Below are positions 47,097-59,849 of a stretch of 64,000 nucleotides of DNA, piece by piece. Each line of letters opens with the position of its first letter. The first letter of the stretch is position 1. The notes below the pieces were generated by a model. It was not told where the DNA came from, searched no databases, and worked only from the letters and a program-made list of their open reading frames with translations. Source of the stretch: Anoplopoma fimbria (taxonomy: Eukaryota; Chordata; Actinopteri; Perciformes; Anoplopomatidae); the NCBI RefSeq assembly GCF_027596085.1, contig NC_072469.1, positions 19,350,281-19,414,280 of the forward strand, written 5' to 3'. The translations under genes were made by a program, and so were the position numbers.

Positions 47097-47569
47097 CTGA
47101 AATTGTCCTTGTTAATGACCTGAGAAGGTGCAGTTAGTCATCCTTACCTTCTGCTGGTCCTGACACATAACCCATCTGGTCAAGCATGGACAAATGAATC
47201 ATCTAGTTGGCTTCCAGACCCAAACTTCACCTCAAATAGTATCTCACATTATGTCAGCCTCTACAGTTCAGTGGGCTTGAGGAGTCCCTGTGGCCTATTC
47301 CCAAGGTCGGCAGCTGTTTTCAGTGCAACACCATGTTTCAGACAAATTAGTTGATGGGTCCAAAAATGTCCATAACATGCTGGTAAAAAAGCATGCATCT
47401 GTAAAAGAACCTCTACTGATGAAGTATAAATAAATTAAGAAGAGTTTGATGTACCTGCAGAGATTTTTATTTATTTGTCCCAGCATGGGCGTTTAACTTG
47501 GGTCTTCTGGTTGATTGATTGCTCTTTTGTGATTGGTTGAGTATGTTTGATTTTCACTATCTTAGTTTT

Positions 47570-47725
47570 GCATTTTAGCATGCTGACATTTGGTCATTAG
47601 CTCTAAACACAAGCACAGCTGGGATCATGGGGATTATAAATTTGAAGGTATTTGGTCATAAACCAAATACTCATCCAGAGGAGGACATGAATGTTTGTAC
47701 TAAATTTCAAGACAGTATATCCTAA
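47570..47725 (+). repeat. Dispersed repeat fragment (LINE-3'-end-like, class uncertain)
   Basis: The stretch with TTTAGCATGCTGACATTTGG, CTCTAAACACAAGCACAGCT, GGTATTTGGTCATAAACCAA and GAATGTTTGTACTAAATTTC matches a repeat I remember as dispersed through teleost genomes. The copy is diverged and short, with no coding part. Class is not certain. Confidence 0.45.
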
Positions 47726-49673
47726 AATAGTGAACCAGTATGGCTAAAACATTTTACCAAATTTGTTTTCACTCCAACACTGGATTAATGTAAAACAGTA
47801 GCTATACATCAAACATTCACGCATTCTTTCGTCCTTCAAACGGTGCAGATCGAGCCGTTGATTTATTCTAAGCTTCATGGTCACTGCACCAACAAACCCA
47901 AGTATAAAAGCTATAAAGCCTGATGTTGACAAAATGTGAATTGTTGTGACATATGTGTTCTCCATAAGCATGTGGGTCGTGGGCACTCACTTGACTTTGT
48001 ATTAGTACATGCTGCTAGCTGATGGTCGTCCTCTCTATACACATTGCTGGTCTGCTACTTTGTTTTTGTATGCTTCACTCAGTGCTAGTGTGCATTGCAA
48101 GGTGCTTCAAACAGTGGTTTTGGCAAGTTGCACTGTGATTGGAAGTGCTAAAGGCTACCCCCAAGAAACAGACTATTTAGACCATAAAATATGTGGCCTA
48201 CTCTTTGAAAGAAGAAATAAAATCCAACATTATTCTGCTTCCCCAGTAAATGAGGTGTCCAACAATTGAGTAGCTCAGCAACAGAGGCCATATACTAAAT
48301 CCTAAGAGCAGATCTGAGAAACTCTTTGGTAAGCTAAATCGACGACTACAGTGGTGCACCACACAATGACACCAAGGGCATCCGTGTGAAGCGATGACAA
48401 CAGGTGTATTTCGGCATTTGTGTCACCTTGGAACCAATTAGACAGAGAAAAATGGCTTGTTGAGAAAACCTTCACAGATTCCATTTGAAAACCGCCTGTC
48501 TTTGAAGTGCTCATTGCTCACCCTTGACAGGTTTCCTAAAAGGCTTTTTTAGTTTCTTGTTTCTTATATATATGAATACATAAAGGAGGTTGAGGTTACT
48601 CAAATGAACTCCAATTAATTGATTCGTGTTCCTGTTTGGTGTGACAGGTAGCTCAGTTTATATCAAACTCATTTTGTATCTTTGGCCTACACTTTTTTGG
48701 CATTAAGTTAATTTACCTGGCCTTCAAGTGTGTTATCAGGCATGATGACTAACAGTTTAATATCTATGACGTCTCAGTCAGACAGTTTTGTGCTGGGTGA
48801 ATTTTTTAAACATTTGTTTGATAAACATTTCAATATGGGAGAGATAAATGTGCCACAGAACCTAGCCAACCAGTTGCATCTGTGGATCTGGCACAGGGGC
48901 AATCAGAGGTTCATGATTTGGCTTCCATGTGTATTCCTCTAACACTGTTTTCTCTCCAACACTCAGTTTCTGTCAACCCCCTATTGTTTTGTTCTCCTTT
49001 GCTTCTCACACCATAGATCCCTTTTGAGCCCATTTTCTCTAACCTCCTCCCACTTCCCTCTTTTCCTCTTGTTCTCTCTGCCTCCTTCTGAAGCGTGACT
49101 CGCCTCCAGGCTGTATTTCTATATCCTTGTGTCCTTCTTGCTTCTATGTCTTCGTCAACCCTCTTTTTACTCTCTTGCTCGAAGCACTAAAGGTCTCATT
49201 CAGTGCATACAAATAGATATCCAAGCACATGAGACATTTTTATGTTGTTTGTATTTGTGATTTCATATTTGTACTGTGAGGGCTGATTCTGTTTATGCAG
49301 TATACTCAAAAGAAAACTGAGCAAACAATTTGCGGGTATGTGTATCAACATTCCTTTCAGTGCTACTCCTGTAACTTTTTGGTTATTTCTTGTGAAATAG
49401 TGTCATTAGAGCCTTTGCATTTGTTGCTATCATCAAAACAATTTCTTCATAATCAATCAGTGATTGTAAATTTAAGTGTCACCAATGGCATGTGTTCCTT
49501 GTTGCTACTATGGAACATCATAGTCAACTTAATGATTTGCTTCACCTCTGCAGGCTTCTTCATGTACTAGTCCTCAATTAGCCCTTTTCAATAATTGGAT
49601 GCACCTCCCGTTGATAAATGAACAGTATTCCAACTTCAAACACGCTAATCACAAAGGCAGCATCAGCAGGGGG

Positions 49674-49802
<129 letters not shown>

Positions 49803-50735
49803 CTTGGCCACGATCTGCCCTCGCCCCTGGTGACAGGATGTAAGGCAAGGAGGAGAGGGGAGAAGCTCAGTCCTGTCACTGGGAAGAGCTTATCACACTG
49901 AGCCAGGAGACACACAGAAATGCATGGACACTGGTGCTACCTACACTTACAGCCATGAACTCACACAAACACACATACGACCCATGTGATTGCATACAAC
50001 AGTATAAACACATTCAAAAGGAAGCAAAGGAGTGCTAAAATGATAAGTCAATAAGCTGATTAGTTGCTCAACAGAAAATGAATCAGCAACAATGGATAAG
50101 CATTTGTCATTTATCTACAATTATTTATCAAATCAAGTGGGGAGTCCTCTTCTTTCCTCTCTACTCTCCATCTTCTTTGAGTGACAGGCGACACGGCAAG
50201 GAGGGAGGAGAGGGGATAGCAGAGAAGTCACTACATCAACCACAGTCCGATAATTCATCAGCAGCTGTTTAGCATGCAGCTACTTTGTCTTCATTAGCAG
50301 CTGCTGGTTTTGCTTCATGAAAGTCATTAGAAAAGTTGTTATCAAAGATCCTGCAGCAGTGTATCCATGTACCCTTGTCCCCTTCTCAGGGTGTCATTAA
50401 GAAGAAAATAAATAGTCTCCCTCTGTGCTCTTACGATATGATCAACTTTTCTATTGAGTATTGTTGAAGTCGCAGGAAATTACATGCTGCGTTAAAACCT
50501 CTGCAGAGAAAAAGAGTTTTAGTTGATGAAATCATTTTCCCTGAGGAGATATTAAATGAGCCACATTAGACAATGGACATGAGATAACAATGTTTTATCC
50601 AGAATAGATTGATAGCTCTTGGGAATGAAATTAAAATGGATGCATTACCATTTGAAATGAAACCTGATGGAAGGTACAGCAGGTCTATGCGGGATTGGCT
50701 GGATGAGAGTTGTGATTCTATCTGTTTTTCCACAG

Positions 50736-50906
50736 ACAACTACTGGAATGCTGCATCCTTCACCACCCCGTCGTCCTACCTGCACTTTGCCACCTTCCAG
50801 GGCGAGACCAGCGCCGACATCTCCTTCTACTTCAAGACCAGCGCGCCCTACGGCGTTTTTCTGGAAAACCTGGGCAACACCGACTTCATTCGCTTGGAGC
50901 TCAAAT
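50736..50906 (+). CDS. cntnap5: CNTNAP5-like exon, first half of laminin G 3 domain (exon C)
   Basis: This is the third exon of the CNTNAP-like gene. A T-rich tract ending in CCACAG precedes it and GTAAGA follows. Two bases complete the split Asn codon, 56 codons follow and one base is left over. The translation contains [35 protein letters not shown] and FIRLELK (each cited separately; together they are the N-terminal beta-strands of the third laminin-G domain). The exon is noticeably GC-rich (CCGTCG, GGGCGAGACC, CCCTACGGCG) against its AT-rich introns, as is typical of fish coding sequence. A 126-bp GT tract ends 935 bp upstream and a 29-bp CA tract begins 150 bp downstream, so the exon lies between complementary repeats. 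Confidence 0.95.
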
Positions 50907-51056
50907 GTAAGATGCATCCGAGTGATTGTGTGTGTGCATGGGAGTCATTTCCTCTCCATTTGTCGATCTTATTCTCTCCCTTACTCAGACTCTTTATCTA
51001 GCCTAGTGCGAGGTTTAATCCACACCAATCCGATAGGGCCGTGTGCAACCTGGCAC

Positions 51057-51085
<29 letters not shown>
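51057..51085 (+). repeat. (CA)n microsatellite, 29 bp
   Basis: CA run starting 150 bp after the donor of the exon at 50736-50906. Confidence 0.97.
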
Positions 51086-51087
<2 letters not shown>

Positions 51088-51715
51088 AGAGTCACATACA
51101 CAAACACACTGATGAAGAAGCACACACCAGCAACAGTCAATTGCCTTCCTGATTATGGTGCACTACTTTGTGTGATTGCAAGAGAGAGCAATCATTTATT
51201 TAAGGTAATTGGTGTGTGCAATAATTATGTCCATTATAAACCTCTGTTTAACCAAATCACCCATTTTCAGGGTTGACAAAACACAAGCTCACACACAGAC
51301 ATATTCTCTCTCTCTCCCCTTTTCTTTTTTCCAGAAAAAAATATTGCAAATGTTAGCATTTAACTCTTAAAAGTAGAAATACACACACCCACACACACAT
51401 AGGGTCACAATGGTGTCAGTGAAATGGGTAATCTGTGTGTATTTCGTGATGCGTGTAAAAAGAGGGACATCTTCCGATGCAGGAAGCATCTGCAGCGTCA
51501 CATGTCAACTCTTTCACAATTCCCAACACAAAGACACTCAACTTAAAAACAACTTATATGTGGTCCATTTAAAAAGTTAAAAATATCTCAAATTAAATCT
51601 TAATGCTTACAGAAACCCTTAAACACCAATGTTTATTTGTTTTACATTCTGTAGCTAAACTCTGAAAACTGAGCAGAGTACGATAAAATGTTAAAATTAT
51701 AAAATGTGTGTGTGT

Positions 51716-52203
51716 TGTAACGGGTGGTGTGTGGACCCAAGTGCAGTACGACCAGGAGACAGAGTAATGTTCAGGAGCTTTATTCAAAGCGGAACAAACA
51801 GCAGGTAGACAGGCAGGAGATAACTCATGGGGGATATTCCACTCTAGAGAGCGCTGATCCGTCAGCGGAGCAGGCAGACAAAAACCAAAAGGAGCGAAGG
51901 CAAATCTCGTGGTCGGGGACAGAAGGCTGAGTCGGTTACCGGGGCAGAGGGAAGGTGTGTGTGAGACTGGGGTATTTATACTGCAGGGTGTAGGTGCAGC
52001 AGAGTGAGCAGGTGAGAGTGATGGTGCTGATGAGGTGGGTGTGGCAGACAGGTGCACTGCATGAGGCTGATTAGGTGAGTGAGGGAGAGTGTGGTAAGAG
52101 AGCGGGGGCTGGGCTGTGAGCTGAGAGAAATAGACATAATGCCTGTAATGTGGAGGGGGCCTCCATGGTCTGTTTCCCTCTGTGGCCTCGGCTGAAAGTT
52201 ACA
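51716..52203 (-). mobile_element. Probable solo LTR, minus-strand orientation
   Basis: The segment reads TGTAACGGG at its left and ends GTTACA, so on either strand it has TG...CA ends with a six-base inverted repeat TGTAAC/GTTACA. Read on the minus strand it has a TATAAATA box (51973-51980) and, about 195 bp downstream, an AATAAA signal (51779-51784), in the order expected for U3-R-U5 of an LTR. No second LTR or internal pol sequence is adjacent, hence a solo LTR. I see no clear 4-5 bp target duplication (the left flank is a short GT run), which weakens the call. The superfamily cannot be assigned from the sequence alone. Confidence 0.55.
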
Positions 52204-52236
52204 GAGTATCCCTGAAGAGTAACTGCCGAAAAAATT

Positions 52237-53530
52237 GGGCCTCATTCACAAATATCGCCTAATGTTTTTTCTTAAATTTGTTCTTGAGAAAAGTCCACGT
52301 CAGATTCGCGAGGTGTTTTTAGACCACAGAATTGTTCCCCTCGTTGTTTTTATAATGATTAATCCCATTGTCCTCTCAAATTTAAGGTGTGTGCCACTCT
52401 TAATTAGCATAAGCGAACACCCTGCCATCTTTCTTTAGGATTTAAGTACAACTAGGAGCTACTCTTATCAATACTCTGCTCTTCTACATGAGGAAATAAT
52501 TGCCTTCGAAAACATATATCGTATTTTAAATCAAATTCAGAACAGGATTAAAATGTATATTTTAAATATATCCAAATATTATTTCTAGAGCAGCAACGGT
52601 TATGTTTACTGCAGCAAAATCACTATAAAAAGTAATTAATATTGTAAAAATAAATGTAAAACGTTAATAAAATAAATAACATTTCTGAGTGAAGTTTATA
52701 AAGGCTGAAGAACACAGATTTCGGTCAGTATCAGTCATTCCTCCTGTCCTCTCTCCTCCTGGTTGCTTTGTCTCAGCAACATTACAAAAAATATATTTCG
52801 TCCGATGGTGTGAGCTGTGCTTGCATAAAAATTGCAGAGCTGGATGAGAGACTGCGAACAGAGCCGATTGAATAAGGTTTCATTTTTGTTTACATGTCTC
52901 TGCTTGTTGAGATATAACAGATAAAGTATTTACTTTTTACTTGCAAATATCTTTTTGCACGTACAGTAACAAGCTTAGTTGCCGTCAACTCGAGTATCCT
53001 TCACTTCACCTGGTTCAATTCACCACGACGGCCTATCTGCTCGCGCTTCGTGTGTGTCCGTGTTTGTGCTTGTGTTTGTGTCTATGTGTGTGTGTGTAGT
53101 TGGAGGAGCTCAGCCCGACAGAGTGAAATGAAATCAAAACATTATTAAGTACTAATAAAAACACCAGGAACATCTGGGCTTATCAATAACCAGATCTTTA
53201 CTTATTTAGAAACCTTTTTTGGAACACATCCCTACCTTCGGATAACATAAAACACGAAAGGCTCTCGCTAGAGCCAGTGTCCGTTCTGGGCTGCTGTAGA
53301 AACATGGCGGTGCAACATGGTGGACTCCGTGAAAGAGGGCCGGATCTCTATGTAGATATAAATGGCTTTTTCTAAGCTGACAAAAACACTAAGATTTCAG
53401 GTGATTATACACTGATTAAAACATAGTTATGAATGATATATTCCATATCTGCCAATTAATCCCCCTAACTGTTACACATTATTCCTTTAAGAAGAAATGT
53501 TTTCTTAAAAGTGGTTTGTGAGTGAGGACC
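52237..53530. mobile_element. 1.3-kb terminal-inverted-repeat element with a nested repeat
   Basis: The left end GGGCCTCATTCACAAA (52237-52252) and the right end TTTGTGAGTGAGGACC (53515-53530) are 16-bp inverted repeats with two mismatches. ATT flanks both sides, suggesting a 3-bp duplication. No transposase frame was recognised inside, so it would be non-autonomous. The 3' part holds a different repeat ending at 53490, listed separately, which suggests insertion into this element or a composite. I recall the GGGCCTCATTCACAAA terminus from repeats frequent in teleost genomes. Confidence 0.5.
53250..53490 (+). repeat. Dispersed teleost repeat fragment (nested)
   Basis: The block containing TGTAGAAACATGGCGG, GGACTCCGTGAAAGAGG, CTATGTAGATATAAATGG and ending in TTACACATTATTCCTTTAA resembles a repeat I remember as very abundant in percomorph fish. 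Its full-length copies are bounded by TTAAAG...CTTTAA. Only the 3' portion is recognisable here, so it is truncated at the left. It carries no long open frame. Family membership is from memory only. Confidence 0.5.
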
Positions 53531-55677
53531 ATTGCCTGCAGTGTTTTTGCACATCACATTTGTGATGGGCTGAAAGAGATAAACATATACAGCCCAATGG
53601 CTAGAGTGAATACATTCTGATGTCAGCTTCACTCCACCTCCAGGCTGAAAGAGGCTTTTGAGGCAGAATATAGTGCCAACAGCAGTATCCCTTTAGCATC
53701 ATTAGTCAGATGGAGTTCAACTTTACAGCTTGTGGAAGCCATCACTCATTTGGAAAATCACACAGTCTTCTCAAGGCCCCAGGACGTAAAGAGCTGTGTC
53801 TATCACCACCAAAGCATTTGGCCAAAAAGAGCTTGTAGATGTTTTGGAGCCAGATGTTGGGGACATAATGTATGCTGTCTGTTCTGCTGGATATTTTGCC
53901 TCTTCTGGCTCAGCCATGATGTCCGTGCACCAGATGATGCCAAGCAGAGGATTAAGGGGTAGGTGTAATATTTTATCATCGCCCATTGCAGTGTAATGTT
54001 TCAAAATAAGCACTTTGTACACCCCACTCCTTGATTTTTGTGTGTAAATATTTACACAAAATAACTTCAAAATGAATATCCTCTTATGGCTTGCTTTGGA
54101 GTCCAAGTCTGGATGTTTGTGAGAAAAGTAAAAAAGTAACAATCTATAGAAATGAAATAAACCAAATTAATGTAGGTGCATTTTACAGTTGAATGTTCTA
54201 CAATAAAGTTATAATAGTGTTGTATTTTTTGTATCTACTATATGTGCATCATTTATTATATAATATGCCATCTATCTATTAATTTATAATCTATAATGTA
54301 ATCTGCTTTCAGATCTTGCAGCAGCAGAGATGGAAAGATTCCCACGTTCTGATCGCAGCTGTGGAGAAGATAAGCCCAGCCCAAAGACATCGCAGTTTTT
54401 CTTAGGCTACAAACACTAAATGAACATTTGCAGCTGAGAGGGTGTTCAGTCATGGGAGCATTATCTTATCATGGATAAAGATATGTATTAGTCCACCTTA
54501 TTGGTTGACAAGGTGGACTTGGACTTGCAGTACGTTTTTGTTTAATGTTTTCATGTTTCATTTTCATATTTCAGTTGATTTTCAATGTGGCAATGTTTGC
54601 ATTTAACTTTCTTTTAAAGTGAAAATACATTATTTTCTAAACACGTCTTAGCTGTTTTTTTGTCTCTCTTCCATGATTTAAGGCATTGCAGGGTTCCAAT
54701 GTTGTAAATCCTTATTTTTTATTACACTTAATAAAATCCGACAGGAGACAGTGCTGTTGGCGTAGACATATAAAGTAACATTGGAGACTTGATACTTGAC
54801 TCAGACTCTAACTCATATTTTAGACTTTATTCAGAGACTTTGGATTTCATTAGGACTCTAAAGACTTCAGACTTACTCATAAGCCTCTCTGCTTTCACCA
54901 TATAACGACTTATCAGAGAAATGGAAGAAATGGCGACAGAGGAGAGAAGAACAAATCATTTTACATATGAAAAAAGGGACAGCTTTGGACCACCCCATTT
55001 CACATTCTCTTGGCCCTTTCAGAGACTCATAATGTCATGTAGCAGATCTCTATGATCTTGTTCCAGCGACTCAAGTTAACATCCCAGTGATCTCAGTGGA
55101 GCTGCACTGATCAAGAATGTTAAAATATCAAGCTTCAATTTAATCACATTGTGAAGGGGGTTCCTGGCTCAGCATGGCTGTTGATAGATAACTAATTGCA
55201 TTTCATTGGGATTCAAAGGAATATGAACATTTGATGTCGAAGACGCTCACTAACCATTTGCAGCTGGTGTGCCTGCCCCGCCATTTTGTGTCAAAATGCC
55301 AACCACTGAATAGACACAAAGTCAACGGCAGTTTTTGAGGTAAAGTGCAGTCTAAAGCCATAACACAGGGTGACATTATCTCAGCTGGTTTGCAACCTAA
55401 ACGCTGCACAAGCTTTTTATTTTCTGTCCCCCAAAATTCTTACAGTTATTCTTGTTTTTTGCAAAAAGTCATCTACACACCAATGCATGCACAAACTTAT
55501 CCTTGCTGAAAAAGAAACTATGTGCTACACTACACTGTACACGCAAGTCGAGTGAGAAGTTTGCCAAAGAGGATTGGTATTTGTCTTTTAAACGTGCACA
55601 CAAAAATACACAAAGAGATAAAGTAAGCACCTAGTTTGTCACGGCTGCACAGCAGGCCAGAGGAGATAGAGTGTGTT

Positions 55678-55795
<118 letters not shown>

Positions 55796-58700
55796 CTGAG
55801 GCTTTCAAAATGCCCCCACATCGATTTCCTCTCCCCTCTCCCTTGCTATCATCTTACTTTTTGCCCCACAGCACACATTTAGACACACACTCACAAGTGA
55901 CTTGCATGCACACACATGCACGCTCACACACATAAATACACACATAATCTCGGCCCTCTCGCTGGTGCAAAAACTGTATCTGCTACAATCCAGTCAGGGT
56001 ATGAAATAACTAGCATTAGGCCAGAATAGCACAGCTCTGCCATTGCAGAAGCACGAAACACACACACACGACCTTGTACGAAACACACATTACTGTGACC
56101 TCAGCAGACTCAAAGCCATCAGGTGGACACTTTGCCTCTTTGAATCTTAAGAAGTAGGCATAGACACATTTGAGAGAAGGCATTGAAGCAGCATATTCTG
56201 AACCATTTGAACTGGACTGGTAACAGGATTGGGGACAGATAGAAAGCTCCCTAAATACAGAGAAGCTTTACTTCTGGGGTGCTCTGTGGCTCAGTTGAAA
56301 GTATGCATGTGCCGTGTTTTGAGTCTTTAAGACTTGCAATTTCACTGATAGTCTTGCCCAAAGGTCATAAACACTTTCAGTCTGGGATCAAGCTGGGAAA
56401 TGCTCTTTCCCGCTTGGACCTCGGCTTATAAAATTGTATTATTGCCTTTTTTTATGTGAAGACCATACAGAGCCAAAGTTTGCATCTGAAGTTCTGCACT
56501 ATGCATCTCTAGCTTTCTAAAGTTGTCCGATAACTCTTTGACTTTTAAAGCAATATGAAGTTATCTACTAAATAGAAAAGCAACCAGCCTCTACTATTTA
56601 TATTTTTCAGACTTCTTTTAAAAACTGTCAGAAGTGAATATTTATCTCACTATATCTGTACGGTGTACACATTAAGAAATACTCAGGATTCTTTGCATTG
56701 TGGACATGCATGTTTTTTTCTGATAGCATGAAAGAAGTTTTATTTGAAGAGCTTTTTTGTCACAAAGAGATGCTTAGCTTTTGAGAAGTTGCTTTGACTC
56801 TTGTTTCAGTGTCAGCAGCAGCAGGCTTGCCCTGAGTTTGGCTTATACTGAAATAGAGCTTCCCTCTTGTCTTGGCTGTTCCAGCCGTCCCAGACGTGGA
56901 GAACACAGAGCTAAAGACTAACAACGCAAATGAGACAAACAACGAAGAATTAGACATTATAACAGAAAAGAGGTCAAAGAGAAAATACACTGCCAGCCAT
57001 CTGAAGAAAGCTGAAGAACTGCTCAATGAAACTTCACATTAGACAAACACAAATACACATATATACACAGCCATAAAAGCATTGATCTTGCTCGAAAGCA
57101 AAATTCAGAACATAGCTCCTTAAGCCTTCATAATAAAAGATTAATAGAAAGCAAAAAAAAAATAAACTCTGGTTTTCTCTAGGCAAACATGCAAATTGTG
57201 TCTCGCACACAAAAACTTACATTCAACACTTCTAACATCCATCACAGCAATTTAAATAGATGAGGCAAGCTCTGTGCTCTGAGGGTACTTAAGTTTTCAT
57301 TCCTGCCTGTGGACGGAGTATGAAAAAGAAAGTTGTAGGGCATCCATCTTGCTTTGCACTGCTGCTAAAACAACACACAAACAATTATACACACACACAC
57401 TCACATGCCATACAGCATTGCTATAGCACCATTGGGTTAGCTTTGTTTCTATCGGGGTATTCTGATATATGTTTGGCTTTCCTTCAGCATTTAAAATAAC
57501 TGATGTCGCTCCTCCCTGCCCTGCAGACTTGCTCTCTGCATAGAGACGTCATTAATTCAGTGTACTAAAACCTGTCAGAGAGCTTACACTCTGTGCCTCA
57601 CTGTGTGTGCGTGTATCTATGTGTATGCATGCTGCTGTGTGTTGTGTTTTGTGGGTAGTTGAATGTTTAAGCGCTTTTTCTTTTTTTTAGAGCTTATAGG
57701 TTGGTGCTCTCAGCTTATCCAGACAAGCTTTTACTGAGATGATTTCTGGTGTACTTGTATCTCATCTCAAGCGGAAAGGATAATATCTGCAAAAAGGGAT
57801 GAAGGAATGATGGAAGGGAGGATAGGATAGGGGGGACAAAGTGACTGATTCATGGGTAAGTGAATGCAAGAAACCAAGCGTAAAATGAAGAAACAATATA
57901 ACAAATAATAAAGAAATTAAAGAACAAAGGAAGTAATACAGAGGGAAGCGGGAGAGACTCAGGGGACTGTGGTGATGTATAAAAGTGGGAAAGAAAAGAA
58001 AGAACAGTCAAACAAAAGAACAAAGACAACAGAACAACAATTTGTGTCCTGTAGAAAGGAATCAAGAGTTTGAAGAATGCAAGAGGATTGAAACAGATAA
58101 TTAGATAAATGCAATATGAAAGGGAGAAAAAGGCAAGGCATATTGATTGGGCCAAGGGAAAAAATAAAGTTTGTTTCCCGACTGACCACTATATAGAATG
58201 ATCCACTCTAATATCTGAGCATAATGAAGCCATAATGGAGCGGTAATATATAAAGCTGTAAAGTGGTTATTCATTATCTCTAAGACTGCAGCACACTGGT
58301 GCCAGTAAACCGCCATATGGCACTACCCAGAATATACAGCTTTTATACAGCGGCCTCACAGTAGTACCAAACATCAAGGAGACAGTCAAATTGGGTTTTA
58401 ATTTGACAAATGCAAATCGTCTTTCCAGCAGCAGAAATAACTCCCTCATTGTTTTCATACTGCTGCTTGATTCCTTTCATAGGTCAAGGCAAAAATGATT
58501 CCTTTGACATTTTGCAGTGACAATCATTAATTGAACACCTTGGGTCCATGCGTTATGCAGAATATGTCGTCAGAAACAACCACATATAATTAATAATACA
58601 ATTGTGGATCCAACCCAACAGTGTCTTCCAGTCAGGAAAGAGAAAATACACTCAGCTTTAATATATATATAAAGCTGTAAAATATATATTATCTCTGGTT

Positions 58701-59072
58701 AGTGGTGTATCAAAATAACATTTCAAATGTCTCGTCATGTGGACATAATTTACCAGATTTTGTCAAGTTGAGATAAAGGTTGAAATAAGAACACGCACAA
58801 ACACACACATTCCTTTTCTGTAATCACATACACACACAGTGTACAGATCACTGTGCCCTACAGTGTTAAAAGCCACCAAACATCTGGAATGACAAGGTGG
58901 TGGGCTGAAACACACACCCACACACACTGTAATTCTGAAATATCGATGAACATTTGACCTGTCATAGTCATAAAAGGTATAACAGTGCCCCCTGTTGGTC
59001 TGTTGAAATCTTATGCTACTGAACTACGGAGAAGCAATCAATTTTATGGCATTTCAATCAAAACACACACAT

Positions 59073-59097
59073 GCACACACACACACACACACACACA
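59073..59097 (+). repeat. (CA)n microsatellite, short, one interruption
   Basis: CA run interrupted by ATG, 490 bp before exon D. Confidence 0.95.
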
Positions 59098-59589
59098 TGA
59101 AATCCACTTACATTAAGATTATGAAAATTAATGAAAAACAGGGCCTACTTGCCCTAATTTTTCATTCATTTTCCTTCTTTTTGTTCATTAACACACTCTC
59201 TCTGTCATTTATGTTCAACTGGCGCTCTGTTTCTTCTCTCACTCTTTGGCTTTCATCTCCCCACAAAACTAGGAAAACTTCTAAAAGTCTAGAACAGGAA
59301 AAAAAAAAATCCAACAGTTCCTGGCATCTATCGACTGTCTGTGAGATTAGTCCTGTCCAAAGCTGGGAGCAGTCGTGTATTGCAAAGCTGAAATCTATAG
59401 AAGCCAAATGAATCGCCTTGAAACAAATGAGCCATTAGATTAGAAATTGAATGCATATTTACCTGCAGAGTGGACTATGACAGAACAGTGTTATTGGGTC
59501 TTAGAAAAGTTGTGATGTTTGCCTCTTGTGCTTTAACATTTGACTTCTGTAACTGTAAGATTGACTCTTTTCTCACACTCTCTATGCAG

Positions 59590-59808
59590 CTCTTAAAGTC
59601 ATCTCCTTCTCCTTTGACGTTGGAAACGGACCTGTGGAGTTGACGGTTCATTCTGCCGCGCCCCTCAATGACGACCAGTGGCATCGCGTGATGGCCGAGC
59701 GGAACGTCAAAGAGTCGGTCCTTCAGTTGGATCAGACATATCGGGCATCTCGGCTTGCTCCAGCTCAGGGGCACACACGGCTAGAGCTGTTCAGCCAGCT
59801 CTACGTGG
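59590..59808 (+). CDS. cntnap5: CNTNAP5-like exon, second half of laminin G 3 domain (exon D)
   Basis: This is the fourth exon of the CNTNAP-like gene. The acceptor is CTCTATGCAG and the donor is GTAAGA. Two bases complete a split Ser codon, 72 codons follow and one base (the first of a Gly codon) is left over. The translation contains [45 protein letters not shown], the conserved ligand-facing core of a laminin-G fold. The segment between RNVK and GHTRL is the most divergent part, as is usual in this family. The donor is unusual because its last bases merge into a CA microsatellite only five bases into the intron. The next exon should start with the rest of the Gly codon and a FLGCIRSL-like motif, but it is not in the window. 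Confidence 0.95.
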
Positions 59809-59812
59809 GTAA

Positions 59813-59813
<1 letters not shown>

Positions 59814-59845
<32 letters not shown>
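59814..59845 (+). repeat. (CA)16 microsatellite adjoining a splice donor
   Basis: CA run that starts five bases after the last base of exon D, overlapping the end of the donor region. Confidence 0.98.

Positions 59846-59849
<4 letters not shown>

Noticed and set aside
53771..54142. 123-residue minus-strand frame
   Set aside because: No family motif recognised and the opposite strand is equally open; kept only as a weak finding.
54490..54519. 10-bp inverted repeat AGTCCACCTT/AAGGTGGACT
   Set aside because: Too short to stand out in 64 kb without supporting context.
58246..58681. Repeated ATATATAAAGCTGTAAA at two sites 420 bp apart
   Set aside because: Seventeen AT-rich bases shared by chance are plausible; no longer duplication around them.
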